NCBI GenBank assembly: GCA_025924845.1
Contig: JAICHN010000073.1
Location: 1 to 15,257, forward strand
Reading direction: 5' to 3'
Source: Chloroflexota bacterium
GTDB lineage: Bacteria; Chloroflexota; UBA5177; JANWHV01
Length of the DNA: 15,257 nucleotides
Below the pieces are notes generated by a model. The model was given only the letters and a program-made list of their open reading frames with translations, did no database searches and was not told the DNA's origin. The stretch's first letter is position 1; every line of letters starts with the position of its first letter. Shown one piece after another: positions 5,939 to 14,153 of the stretch. The translations under genes were made by a program, and so were the position numbers.

Positions 5939-7582
5939 CTATGTACCGGCAGCGGGCAAGGGCTTGATAGGCGAGCCGCCCAGTTTCATGACCAACACCG
6001 CGGCGCCCATTTTGCCGAGATTCTGTGCCCCGGTCACGGCCGAGCCGCCCAGCACAATGGCTATATACTCGGTTCCCTTGATCGCATAGGCGATGGGCGC
6101 CGAGCCGGTGGCAAGGCCGACATTCGCCGTCCACAGGGTCTTGCCGGTCCGATCGTCGAAGGCGTAAAAGATGCCGTTCTGGCCTGCCGTGAATACGATG
6201 TGACTCGCGGTAACCGCGGCGCCGCCCACCATGGGGCTGGGCAACTTCAGCTTCCAGAGAAACTTCCCGGTGTTCACATCGACGGCCGAGAATGTCCCCG
6301 ACTTCTTTTTCGAGGGTATGCGCGTGCCCGCGAAGTCCCGCTCGCCGCCCGTCGCCTTACCCGTAACAGTGAGCGTAAAGCAGATATTGACCCCGGAGAT
6401 ATAGGCCGCATGGGTCAAGGGACTGTAGGCGATCGGCGAATAGGGGGCACCGCCCAGCGTGCCGGGACAGGCCAGCACTCCCTTGGTGGTGGGAATCGGG
6501 TGATGCACGGGTACGTAGGCCACGGGTGGAAACAGCAACTTGCCGGTCGCGGCATTGAGAATATAGAAGTGCCCATCCTTGCCCGCCTCGCCGACGGCAT
6601 GGATCGTCTTCCCGCCCTTGTGGACATCGAAGATCGTGATGGGCGAGGCGGCGCCATAGCTCCACACATCATGCGGCACTTCCTGGTAGTACCAGACCAG
6701 CTTTCCGGTGTGGGCGTTCAGGGCCAGAATCGAATCGGTATAGAGGTTGGGGCCCTGTCGTTCAGTGCCTAGCAATACCGGCGACGGCGTGCCCGTCCCT
6801 ACATAGATCAGACCGCTGGAGGGATCGACCGTCGGCGGCATGTAGGTGCCACCGCCGCCGTGCCGGCCTTTCGGCACCCAGCCATGACCGGGCGCCGGGA
6901 CCGTATAGAATTTCCAGACCTGTTTGCCCGTATTCTCATCGAATGCCGAAACAAACCCCCGTACGCCGTCCTGGCTGCCCGATGAGCCGACGAACACCAG
7001 ACCGTCCCAGACGGTGGGCGCCATCGTTTCGTAGTAACCCTTGTGCGGATCGGCCGCCGTAGTTTGCCACAGCCGTTCGCCGGTATCAACCGTCACCGCC
7101 TGCAGCCTACCGTCAAACGTGACGATAAATGCCTTTCCATTGTCCACGGCGACCCCGCGGTTCACCGTCACGCCGTAACCGCCGACCCCGGTCGATAGGG
7201 AAAAGTCGACTGGTGAAGCATAGTGCCAGAGCATCTTACCGGTCGCGGCGTTGAAGGCAATAATCTCATCCGTATTGGTCGTGACCAACATCGTCGTGCC
7301 CACAACCTGGGGAAAGCTTTCGTCCAGCACTTGATACTGACCAAGGCTTGCCGTCCAGGCAACGCCGAGCTTCTTGACATTAGTGGGATTCACCTGGGTT
7401 AACGGCGAGAATCGCGTGTTGTCGCGATCGCCGCCGAAGTAGGGCCATGCTTGGTCACCCATCGCTGCCGCCCGCGCGCTCGCCGCCGGCGCGCGGGTAC
7501 CAGGGAGTGCCGCGAAAAGACTACCGATAAGCAGGAACGACGCTGTCGAGCGCCACGCTCTCCCAGATAACCACCGTCTCAT
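5939..7582 (-). CDS. Exported quinoprotein-fold beta-propeller, PQQ-dehydrogenase relative lacking key residues
   Basis: Residues 1-40 look like a signal peptide (Arg-rich start, SFLLIGSLFAALPG, end near ARAAA). The rest is a quinoprotein eight-bladed propeller: WPYFGGDRDNTRFSPL (46-61) is the family N-terminus, and tryptophan-docking repeats such as NAATGKMLW, VDTGERLW, ENTGKQVW, AHTGKLVW, VNTGKFLW and DRTGKTLW recur. Compared with methanol/alcohol dehydrogenases, the vicinal Cys pair before VNRG is Tyr136-Gly137, the metal ligand Glu in GAExGVRG is Gln204, the ligand Asn in GxGNPxP is Thr265, and the catalytic Asp after HDxW is Ser308. So the fold is clear but classical Ca/Ln-PQQ alcohol oxidation is doubtful. 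SD GGAAGGGG lies 9 nt before the ATG. It is followed by a small exported protein on the same strand. It may be a structural propeller or use a different cofactor arrangement. Confidence 0.85.
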   Translation of the reverse strand: MRRWLSGRAWRSTASFLLIGSLFAALPGTRAPAASARAAAMGDQAWPYFGGDRDNTRFSPLTQVNPTNVKKLGVAWTASLGQYQVLDESFPQVVGTTMLVTTNTDEIIAFNAATGKMLWHYASPVDFSLSTGVGGYGVTVNRGVAVDNGKAFIVTFDGRLQAVTVDTGERLWQTTAADPHKGYYETMAPTVWDGLVFVGSSGSQDGVRGFVSAFDENTGKQVWKFYTVPAPGHGWVPKGRHGGGGTYMPPTVDPSSGLIYVGTGTPSPVLLGTERQGPNLYTDSILALNAHTGKLVWYYQEVPHDVWSYGAASPITIFDVHKGGKTIHAVGEAGKDGHFYILNAATGKLLFPPVAYVPVHHPIPTTKGVLACPGTLGGAPYSPIAYSPLTHAAYISGVNICFTLTVTGKATGGERDFAGTRIPSKKKSGTFSAVDVNTGKFLWKLKLPSPMVGGAAVTASHIVFTAGQNGIFYAFDDRTGKTLWTANVGLATGSAPIAYAIKGTEYIAIVLGGSAVTGAQNLGKMGAAVLVMKLGGSPIKPLPAAGT

Positions 7583-7905
7583 AGGTACGTGCCCCTTCCA
7601 AATGCGTCAGATCAGGGTGAATGAGTACCGCCCTCCCCACGTCGAACATAGTCCGACCGTCACCACCTCCATCCCGTATGATTTAGAGGGTTACCTGGCC
7701 GATCGCCTTCACGAGCCGCATCGATTGATTTCCGTCCACAAACATAATTCATGGTGTATAATATACCTGTGGTGCCTATACAATATCCACTCGCGCCAGT
7801 ATCCTATAACAAATCGTCGATCGCATCCTGGCGTCCTCCTGAATCACCGTTCCCCTCGGTCCGAATCCCGCCAGGTCGAGACCATAGCCGCGGGAGAGTC
7901 TCAAC
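7583..7905. other. 323-nt divergent intergenic region
   Basis: Separates the minus-strand propeller gene from the plus-strand membrane operon and should hold promoters for both. The only strong element I see is an AT-rich core near 7741-7790 with TATAAT on the plus strand and TATATT/TATTAT overlapping it on the minus strand. No RNA gene, repeat or convincing ORF was found. Confidence 0.5.
7735..7762 (+). promoter_or_regulatory. Candidate promoter for the 7906-14003 operon
   Basis: TATAAT (7757-7762) is a perfect -10. TCCACA (7735-7740) at a 16-nt spacing is a 4/6 match to the -35. A start near 7769 would give a leader of about 135 nt before ATG 7906. Confidence 0.45.
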
Positions 7906-9567
7906 ATGGTAGCACCCAGCCTTAGCGCGAGCGCTCGCCAACCGCGAGTGCTGCCGCGCCGTTCCTCGCCCGCGCATGCGCTTGGCGCGCGAAGCGCGCG
8001 GTGGCTGGCGCCGGCCCTCCGTGACACAGCGCGACTAACCCCCAACGCAAAGCCCGTAGACACCGCCCCCGACGACTTCCGTCGCACCCTGGGCGTGTTC
8101 GCCCACCATCTGCGTAACGCCTGGCTGGTGGCGGTAGTTCGGCGCGCCGTAATCTGCGGGCTCGCGGCAGGAGTGATTGTGGCCCTCCTCACGGCATGGG
8201 CGGGCGGCCCGCCCTGGTGTGGTCCCTTGTTGGCCCTGCTTGTCACCGTCGGAGCGATACTGTGGAGTTTGAGCGCCGCTCCGGGAGAGGCCGCGACGGC
8301 CCGCTTCCTCGATTATCGCCTTAACTTAAAGGAGCAACTTGCCACGGCTCTGGAGTTAAGCGCGGGTTCCGAGGAGCGGGCCCGTTCGCCGCTCGGCTCC
8401 GCACTGCGGCGAACGGCATCCGACACGATGCGGGCAGTCTCCAGTGGTTGGTCGGTTCGCGCTGCCGTGGCCGGTAGAGAGTGGGCCATGGGGGCAGTGC
8501 TACTCGCCCTCTTGCTCGTGGTCGTAGTGGCTCCTTGGGGGGGGAGCAATCAGGCCGGCACTGCTGCGGGCCCATCACCCGCCGAGCGCGCCGGCGCCCT
8601 CGGTGCTCCCGGTGCTCCGATCATTCCGGCCGGACCGGCGAACTCCGGGGCGCTGTCGGTCCAGATTGCCGTGGTGAGCACGCCGAGTGCCGCCGGGACT
8701 ACGGCCGGCAAGGCCGCTGCCTCGGCGCCCAAGCTGCATGCGAGTGCGGCGCATCCTGGAGTGCTCGGTTCGGCTTCCCACGCGGGCTCCGGGCATTCTA
8801 CCTCGTCCTCACCCAAGGCCGGGAGCGGCGCCAAGGCGACAGGCAAGGGCGCGGCGGCCAACGCCAAGCACCTGGTGCCGCTCCTCCAGGGCAGCAAAGG
8901 GTTCTTGCCGACCTCCCCTTCGTCAAAGGGCCAGAGTAACGGCACCTTTACGGGGTCGCCCACGAAGGCCGGCAAGGGGTCCGCGGGCGCCAATGCCCCT
9001 GGTGGAACCGCCGGCGCTTCGTCAAGCAAGAGCGCCTCCGGTTCAACGGCGGGCGGCAAGGGCAACGCCTCGCGGGCGAACAGCGGCGGAAAGCAAGGCG
9101 CGGGGGCGGGCGCTTCTGGAAAGCAAGGGGCAAGCTCCCACACGGCCGCGGCCTGCACGGTGATCTATGCCTGTGCCAGGATGAATCCTGGGGCCCTCAC
9201 CGCACCGGGCTTGATCACGGGTAAGGGGCATTTTACGGGCCATGGCGGCGCCGGCGGCCAGACCGCCGGCACTGCGAAGGGCGCCGCGCCCAGCGCAGGC
9301 AAATCCAAAACCGCTTCACCAACAGGACAGTCGAAGCAATTGACGATCAGCAGTGCCTACGAGGCGAACAAGGCAAGCGGCAAACCGGCTCGTCAGGTGC
9401 AGGGGCACAACGGCGCCGGCCGGTCGCAACCGACCACGGTTACGCCGGGCGCTGATTCCGGGCAAACCGTTGACTACGTACCGCCCGATGCCAACATCGT
9501 GCAACCGAGCGAGGCTGGGATTGTGAGCCGGTATTTTGTTCCTTCCTCGGCCTCAAAGCGACCGTAG
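7906..9567 (+). CDS. Membrane protein with long Ala/Gly/Ser/Lys low-complexity tail
   Basis: A 553-residue protein, first gene of a three-gene operon. Two close hydrophobic segments lie at about 78-98 and 104-124, then a conserved-looking cytoplasmic stretch FLDYRLNLKEQLATALEL (134-151), then a third segment at about 193-211. Residues 215-470 are low-complexity Ala/Gly/Ser/Lys and are probably disordered, containing one Cys pair (ACTVIYACAR). The C-terminus turns ordered again: DYVPPDANIVQPSEAGIVSRYF. That N-terminal plan with LDxRLxLKExLATALEL and a C-terminal VxRYF is, from memory, typical of uncharacterised proteins beside MoxR/BatA genes. ATG 7906 has a modest GGGAGAG SD 7 nt upstream. 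The next gene starts 9 nt after its stop. No enzymatic motif is visible; a scaffold linking membrane and extracytoplasmic parts is possible. Confidence 0.8.
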   Translation: MVAPSLSASARQPRVLPRRSSPAHALGARSARWLAPALRDTARLTPNAKPVDTAPDDFRRTLGVFAHHLRNAWLVAVVRRAVICGLAAGVIVALLTAWAGGPPWCGPLLALLVTVGAILWSLSAAPGEAATARFLDYRLNLKEQLATALELSAGSEERARSPLGSALRRTASDTMRAVSSGWSVRAAVAGREWAMGAVLLALLLVVVVAPWGGSNQAGTAAGPSPAERAGALGAPGAPIIPAGPANSGALSVQIAVVSTPSAAGTTAGKAAASAPKLHASAAHPGVLGSASHAGSGHSTSSSPKAGSGAKATGKGAAANAKHLVPLLQGSKGFLPTSPSSKGQSNGTFTGSPTKAGKGSAGANAPGGTAGASSSKSASGSTAGGKGNASRANSGGKQGAGAGASGKQGASSHTAAACTVIYACARMNPGALTAPGLITGKGHFTGHGGAGGQTAGTAKGAAPSAGKSKTASPTGQSKQLTISSAYEANKASGKPARQVQGHNGAGRSQPTTVTPGADSGQTVDYVPPDANIVQPSEAGIVSRYFVPSSASKRP

Positions 9568-9576
9568 CCGCTTTCG

Positions 9577-11427
9577 ATGACGCTGCTTACCCCGCTTGCC
9601 TTGCTCGGCTTGCTGCTGCTGCCGGGATTGGTCGCTCTCCACATCCATCGCCGCCAGTTACGCGCGGTTGAGATCCCCAGCCTGATCGTATGGCGGAACC
9701 TGATCGGTGAACCGGCGCCGGGTGGGAGGCGTTGGCGGATCGAGTATGTCCTCCTGCTCATCCTCCAGATCATTGGCGTGTGCGCGCTCGTATTAGCGCT
9801 GGCCAGGGCGGCGAACACCACCGGCGCCGGTGGTGATCAAGTCTACGTGCTCGATCGCGGTGTGTTGATGACGGCGCCCGACCCTGCTCCCTCCCGATTC
9901 GACGCGGCGCGAAGCCGAGTGATGGATGAGATTCGCCGAGCACCCTCGGGCGCTACGGTGACGATTATCCTCGCCGACGCCCAGCCGCGGATCCTGGTCT
10001 CGACCACGGATCATGCACGGGCCGTTCGCCTGCTTGGCAACGTAAGCCCTATCCCGGTCAAGCCCAATTTACGGCAAGCGATCAGCCTGGGCGCCGGATT
10101 TCTCGGCGCCAATGCCCATATGTGGATTGTCTATGCCAAGGGTGAAGCGCTCCCCTCGCTATCCGTGCCTTCAGGCATTTTGACGAGCACGGTGATCGGT
10201 ACAAGCAACGACGATCAGGCGATTTCTCGATTGAGCGTGCGCTGTGTCCCCGGCGCCGCGTCATGCAATGCGCTCGCTACCCTCCATAACAACGGCGGCG
10301 CCGCCGCGCGGGATGAAGTGGTGATCAATGCCGACGGCACGGTGCTTGGCCGGCAACCCGTGCAACTTCCGCCCGATTCCGATACGGACCTCAGCTTTGC
10401 CGTACCGGCCACGCATCGCGTGGTCGAGCTGTATCTCACCAAGCCGGATCTGATCGCTTCGGATAATCTGGCCTGGGCGATTATTCCCGGCTTCGGCCCC
10501 ACGACGGTGACCATCGTAGGTGATGCCGTCCACACCGCGCCAATCGCCAGGGCTTTGAGCGCCGTGCCGAACGTGCATACCGTGGTACTGACACCCGGCA
10601 GATACCATACCGTCGCCTCCGGCGTGCCGGGGCTGCTCATTCTTGCCGGTTGGATGCCTTCGGGCGGTCTGCCCGCCACGCCCAGTCTGCTGTTGTTCGA
10701 TCCGCCGCGATTCCCCGGCGCCCCGGCGCCAAGTGTCCTCACCGACACGGGGGTCAGCGATGAGGACGCTGCCAGCCCATTGCTCGCCGGCGTTGACCTG
10801 ACCTCGCTCGACATTCCCCAGGGAGCTGGCGAGCATCTGGTGTTGCCTCAGGAACTGCATCCCGTGGTTTGGGCGGCCACGGCGCCGCTGATCACCGCCG
10901 GCGTACTTGGTGGTCGGCATATCGTAACCGTCGCCTTCAGCCCAAGCGCCTCAAACCTGAGCCGGCTCGATGCCTTCCCCCTGCTGATGGCCAATATCGT
11001 GCAATGGGCGTCCGCCTGGTTGCCTTCCACCGTATCCCCCGGCGAGCGGCTGACGATTGCTGTTCCCCCGGGCACGTCGACCATCATAATCTCCCACAGC
11101 ACGTCGCTTAACTCACCGGCGACGAGCCGGCCCGTCACATGGCAGGGGGCATATGCCTCAACCGACATCTCCAGTCCCGGTATCTATCGGGTGGTCGAAC
11201 GCGGCGCCTGGGGAGAGCGCGATACGCAGGTCGCCGCCAGTGCGGGCACCGGGGCTCCGGTTGCGCCGGAGGGACCCCTCATCATTTCGCAGGCCGGTGG
11301 GCCGGCCGCGGCACTCGGGTCCGTCCCCCGTCACACCGTCTGGTGGCCCTGGTTGGGGTTGCTCGCGGCGGTGGCGATCGCCCTGGAGTGGCTTTTCGCC
11401 ACGCTCAAGCTCGATTGGCGAACCTAG
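9577..11427 (+). CDS. BatA-type membrane protein with degenerate VWA domain
   Basis: A 616-residue protein with the BatA N-terminal architecture: first helix at 4-21 (LTPLALLGLLLLPGLVALHI), the short HRRQLRAVEIPSLIVWRNL segment, second helix at about 57-77 and a final helix near the C-terminus (about 590-609, WWPWLGLLAAVAIALEWLF). Between the second and last helices lies an extracytoplasmic VWA-like domain (88-190) beginning QVYVLDRGVLMTA. The MIDAS DxSxS is replaced by Asp93-Arg-Gly-Val-Leu, so the metal site looks lost. Further beta-rich regions and an amidotransferase-like segment follow (around VLTPGRYHTVASGVPGLLIL). It starts 9 nt after the upstream stop without a clear SD and is followed after 2 nt by the next gene, so translational coupling is likely. 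It is probably a membrane partner of the MoxR machine. Confidence 0.85.
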   Translation: MTLLTPLALLGLLLLPGLVALHIHRRQLRAVEIPSLIVWRNLIGEPAPGGRRWRIEYVLLLILQIIGVCALVLALARAANTTGAGGDQVYVLDRGVLMTAPDPAPSRFDAARSRVMDEIRRAPSGATVTIILADAQPRILVSTTDHARAVRLLGNVSPIPVKPNLRQAISLGAGFLGANAHMWIVYAKGEALPSLSVPSGILTSTVIGTSNDDQAISRLSVRCVPGAASCNALATLHNNGGAAARDEVVINADGTVLGRQPVQLPPDSDTDLSFAVPATHRVVELYLTKPDLIASDNLAWAIIPGFGPTTVTIVGDAVHTAPIARALSAVPNVHTVVLTPGRYHTVASGVPGLLILAGWMPSGGLPATPSLLLFDPPRFPGAPAPSVLTDTGVSDEDAASPLLAGVDLTSLDIPQGAGEHLVLPQELHPVVWAATAPLITAGVLGGRHIVTVAFSPSASNLSRLDAFPLLMANIVQWASAWLPSTVSPGERLTIAVPPGTSTIIISHSTSLNSPATSRPVTWQGAYASTDISSPGIYRVVERGAWGERDTQVAASAGTGAPVAPEGPLIISQAGGPAAALGSVPRHTVWWPWLGLLAAVAIALEWLFATLKLDWRT

Positions 11428-11429
11428 TC

Positions 11430-14003
11430 ATGCTGACGTTCACTTCGCCAGGTTATTTATTCTTGTTGCTGGTTCCGGCGGCGCTCGCCGTGTTGGCGTT
11501 CCGGCAGAGAGGGATGACAGGCGGGCAGGCCCGACGGATAATCCAGCCCGCCTTACGCTGCGTTGCCCTCGTCCTGCTGGTCGTAGCCCTCGCCCAGCCT
11601 GAATGGGGGCACTCTTCCTCCGGCAGAGGTATTGCCCTGATTATCGATACGTCAAGCAGCATCACGACCGCCGATCGCGCCGAGGAAGCACAGTGGCTGG
11701 AAACGGCGGCGGCCAACGCCTCGGCCGCGAACCCGGTGACCGCCGTGGTGTTTGGCGGATCGGCCTCGGTGGTGACCTTACGGGAGCCGCCACGTCATAG
11801 CCAGGTAATGCAGCTGCTCAAGGCGCGTGCCGATGCCGGGGCAACCGACCTGGCGGGCGCCTTGCGCCTTGCCGCGCAACTCGTGCCGGCGGGAACCCGC
11901 CTGATCCTGCTTACCGATGGCGATCAGACCGTGGGGGATGCCGAGGCGGCCATTCCCGAGTTGACGGCGGCCCACCTCTCGCTCGACACCGTTCTCCTGA
12001 ATCATCAGGGAGACGACGTGGCCATCACCCGGTTGGCCATTCCTCCATTTTCCTCCGTAGGATCGGACTTGCCGACTCAGATCACGGTGAGCAGTACCCG
12101 GGCGGTGACGGCGACCGTGACCTTGCGTATGGACGGCCAGAATCTGGGCAGAGATGCGCTGCCGTTGCGGCCGGGCAATAATGCGTATCTGATCAGCATC
12201 CCCGCCCCGCCCGCCGGCTCGCACGTGGTGACGGCCGGCATCAAGGCCCCGGACGACACCATCGCGGCCAATAATAACCTGCGGGCGGTCACCGACGTGT
12301 CCGGCACCCCGCGCGTGCTGGTAGTCACGGCGGATCCGGCGAAGAGCAAGGCTGTGTCCCTGTTCCGCGATTCGACCCTGAGCATCACGGCGGTCGCGCC
12401 CGCCGGCATGCCGAACGGCGCCGCCAAGCTGGACCGCTATGCGGGCGTGATTCTCGACGATATTCCGGCAACGGACCTCAAGGCCAAGCAAGTTGCCGCC
12501 CTTGACGCGGCGGTGAAGCAACACGGGGTAGGTCTGTTTGTGCTCGGGGGCAGCCACAGCTTGACCCAGGGTCATTACAGCCAGACCGCGCTCGAAACCA
12601 TGCTGCCCATCCTCAGCGAAACGCCGGCCAGTCTGCAGGATGGAAACGTCGCCTTGCAGTTGGTGCTCGATCGCTCGGGGAGCATGGATAACCTGGCCGG
12701 CGACGTGCCCAAAATCGTCATGGCCCGCGGCGCCGCTCAATTGGCGTCGGACTTCGTGATTCAGCACCTGGATGACCTCGGTATCGTCGCCTTCGATGAA
12801 GCATCGCACGTCCTCTGGCCCATCGGGAAAGTCACGGCGGCCGACAAGGCCCGTGTCGCACGGGTGATCGCGAGCATGTCCAGCGACGGCGGCACCAATA
12901 TTTACCAGGCGCTCCAGACCGGCATCCAGCAGGTAAGCAAGAGTACCGCTCCCTATCGGCATATCATTCTGATGACCGACGGTAGAAGCGATCCGGCCAA
13001 CTATCTACCGCTTCTGAAGGAGGCTCAGGAACTCAAGATCACCATCTCTACGGTAGGTCTTGGGCCGGACGCCGACGTGCAACTATTGCACTACATCGCG
13101 GTGGTCGGTAAGGGACGCTTCTACTACACAACAAACGCCAATGATCTGCCGCGTATCTTCGCCGAGGAAGCGCGCCTGGCGGCGGGCTCGGCCGCCGTGA
13201 TCGGGAAGGTAGGGGTCAAGATCGCCACGAATAGTCCTACCATCCGCAGCCTGGGCGCCGGTCCCGTTCCCCCATTGAGCGGGTACACCGCGACGGTGCT
13301 CAAGAAGGACGCAGTCAACGATCTGGAAACCAACGTCCAGGGGCGCAAGCCCGATCCGTTGCTCGCGAGCAGGCAATATGGCCTGGGCCGGGTGCTGGTG
13401 TGGACGCCTGGAGTTGAGAATACCTGGTCGGCCTCATGGCGTGCCGCCGAGCCCGCGTTCTGGTCGGATTCCATGCGCTGGACGCTGCGTGGACCCAGCG
13501 TACCGACCTTCACCCCGACCGTGGGCGGGGGCGCCGTCCCCGACTCGATAGTAATCGACACGCTGAAGAACAGCGGGAAGGCCGTGGATCTCCAACGCCT
13601 TGCCATCGACGTGCGTACCCCTGCCGGCGGGCAGGCCCATCTCACGGCGACACAGACCGCGCCCGGACTCTACGTGGCGTCCTATGCTTTCCCAACCGCC
13701 GGCGTCTACCAGGCGACCGTGCGTCCGCTCACCGGAAACGGCACGCCGACGACGAGTCTCCTGGCGGTGCCCTACAGCCGCGAATATCTGCCGACTCCGC
13801 CGGACGGCGCCCTGCTCGATACCCTGCGTACGCAAACCAACGGCGCCGCCCTCCACGCGCCGACCCAGGCGATCGCCGCGTCCTCGAACGCGGGCGGTTC
13901 CCAAGAGCTGTGGTGGCCGCTTGCCCTCATCGCCCTCCTTGTCTTCATGGCGGCTGTCGCCGTCGGCCGCCTGGCCGATCGTTCCGAACCCGAATCGACG
14001 TAA
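11430..14003 (+). CDS. Large membrane protein with two VWA domains around an amidotransferase-like domain
   Basis: I start it at ATG 11430, two bases after the previous stop, because the BatA-type N-terminus begins there (MLTFTSPGYLFLLLVPAALA); the open frame upstream lies within the preceding gene. The 857 residues show helices at 7-24 and 42-57, a first VWA with intact MIDAS (DTSSS 73-77, Thr139 in GATD, Asp163 in LTDG), a beta-rich stretch (195-290), a class I glutamine-amidotransferase-like domain (about 293-395, RVLVVTA to GVGLFVLGGSHS) without an obvious catalytic Cys, a second VWA with intact MIDAS (DRSGS 414-418, Thr489 in GGTN, Asp517 in MTDG), a further domain and a C-terminal helix at about 828-845. 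Most of it should lie outside the cytoplasm. It is probably the adhesive or client-binding effector of the MoxR cluster. Confidence 0.9.
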   Translation: MLTFTSPGYLFLLLVPAALAVLAFRQRGMTGGQARRIIQPALRCVALVLLVVALAQPEWGHSSSGRGIALIIDTSSSITTADRAEEAQWLETAAANASAANPVTAVVFGGSASVVTLREPPRHSQVMQLLKARADAGATDLAGALRLAAQLVPAGTRLILLTDGDQTVGDAEAAIPELTAAHLSLDTVLLNHQGDDVAITRLAIPPFSSVGSDLPTQITVSSTRAVTATVTLRMDGQNLGRDALPLRPGNNAYLISIPAPPAGSHVVTAGIKAPDDTIAANNNLRAVTDVSGTPRVLVVTADPAKSKAVSLFRDSTLSITAVAPAGMPNGAAKLDRYAGVILDDIPATDLKAKQVAALDAAVKQHGVGLFVLGGSHSLTQGHYSQTALETMLPILSETPASLQDGNVALQLVLDRSGSMDNLAGDVPKIVMARGAAQLASDFVIQHLDDLGIVAFDEASHVLWPIGKVTAADKARVARVIASMSSDGGTNIYQALQTGIQQVSKSTAPYRHIILMTDGRSDPANYLPLLKEAQELKITISTVGLGPDADVQLLHYIAVVGKGRFYYTTNANDLPRIFAEEARLAAGSAAVIGKVGVKIATNSPTIRSLGAGPVPPLSGYTATVLKKDAVNDLETNVQGRKPDPLLASRQYGLGRVLVWTPGVENTWSASWRAAEPAFWSDSMRWTLRGPSVPTFTPTVGGGAVPDSIVIDTLKNSGKAVDLQRLAIDVRTPAGGQAHLTATQTAPGLYVASYAFPTAGVYQATVRPLTGNGTPTTSLLAVPYSREYLPTPPDGALLDTLRTQTNGAALHAPTQAIAASSNAGGSQELWWPLALIALLVFMAAVAVGRLADRSEPEST

Positions 14004-14153
14004 TAGGGCCATTAGGGGACAATGACGATCGAGATCCTGACACTGAAATGCTGAGATTACCCACATTTCTCTAGAGATACGGGAACCGGTTGGCCCCTAC
14101 CAAAAACGACGTGCTTAGGCGCGGCCAAACGACGATCGGCAAAGGAGATGACG

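Noticed and set aside
5904..6134. N-terminal extension of the small exported protein by 77 codons
   Set aside because: It overlaps the 3' end of the propeller gene, looks non-coding in composition, and would bury the signal peptide; SD and signal peptide support 5903.
7776..7826. Minus-strand 16-codon ORF (MRSTICYRILARVDIV) with AGGAGG 8 nt upstream
   Set aside because: No convincing promoter upstream or terminator downstream; could be chance. Kept only as a note.
11139..11429. Extended start for the dual-VWA protein
   Set aside because: It lies inside the preceding gene in another frame, and the BatA-type helix begins exactly at 11430.
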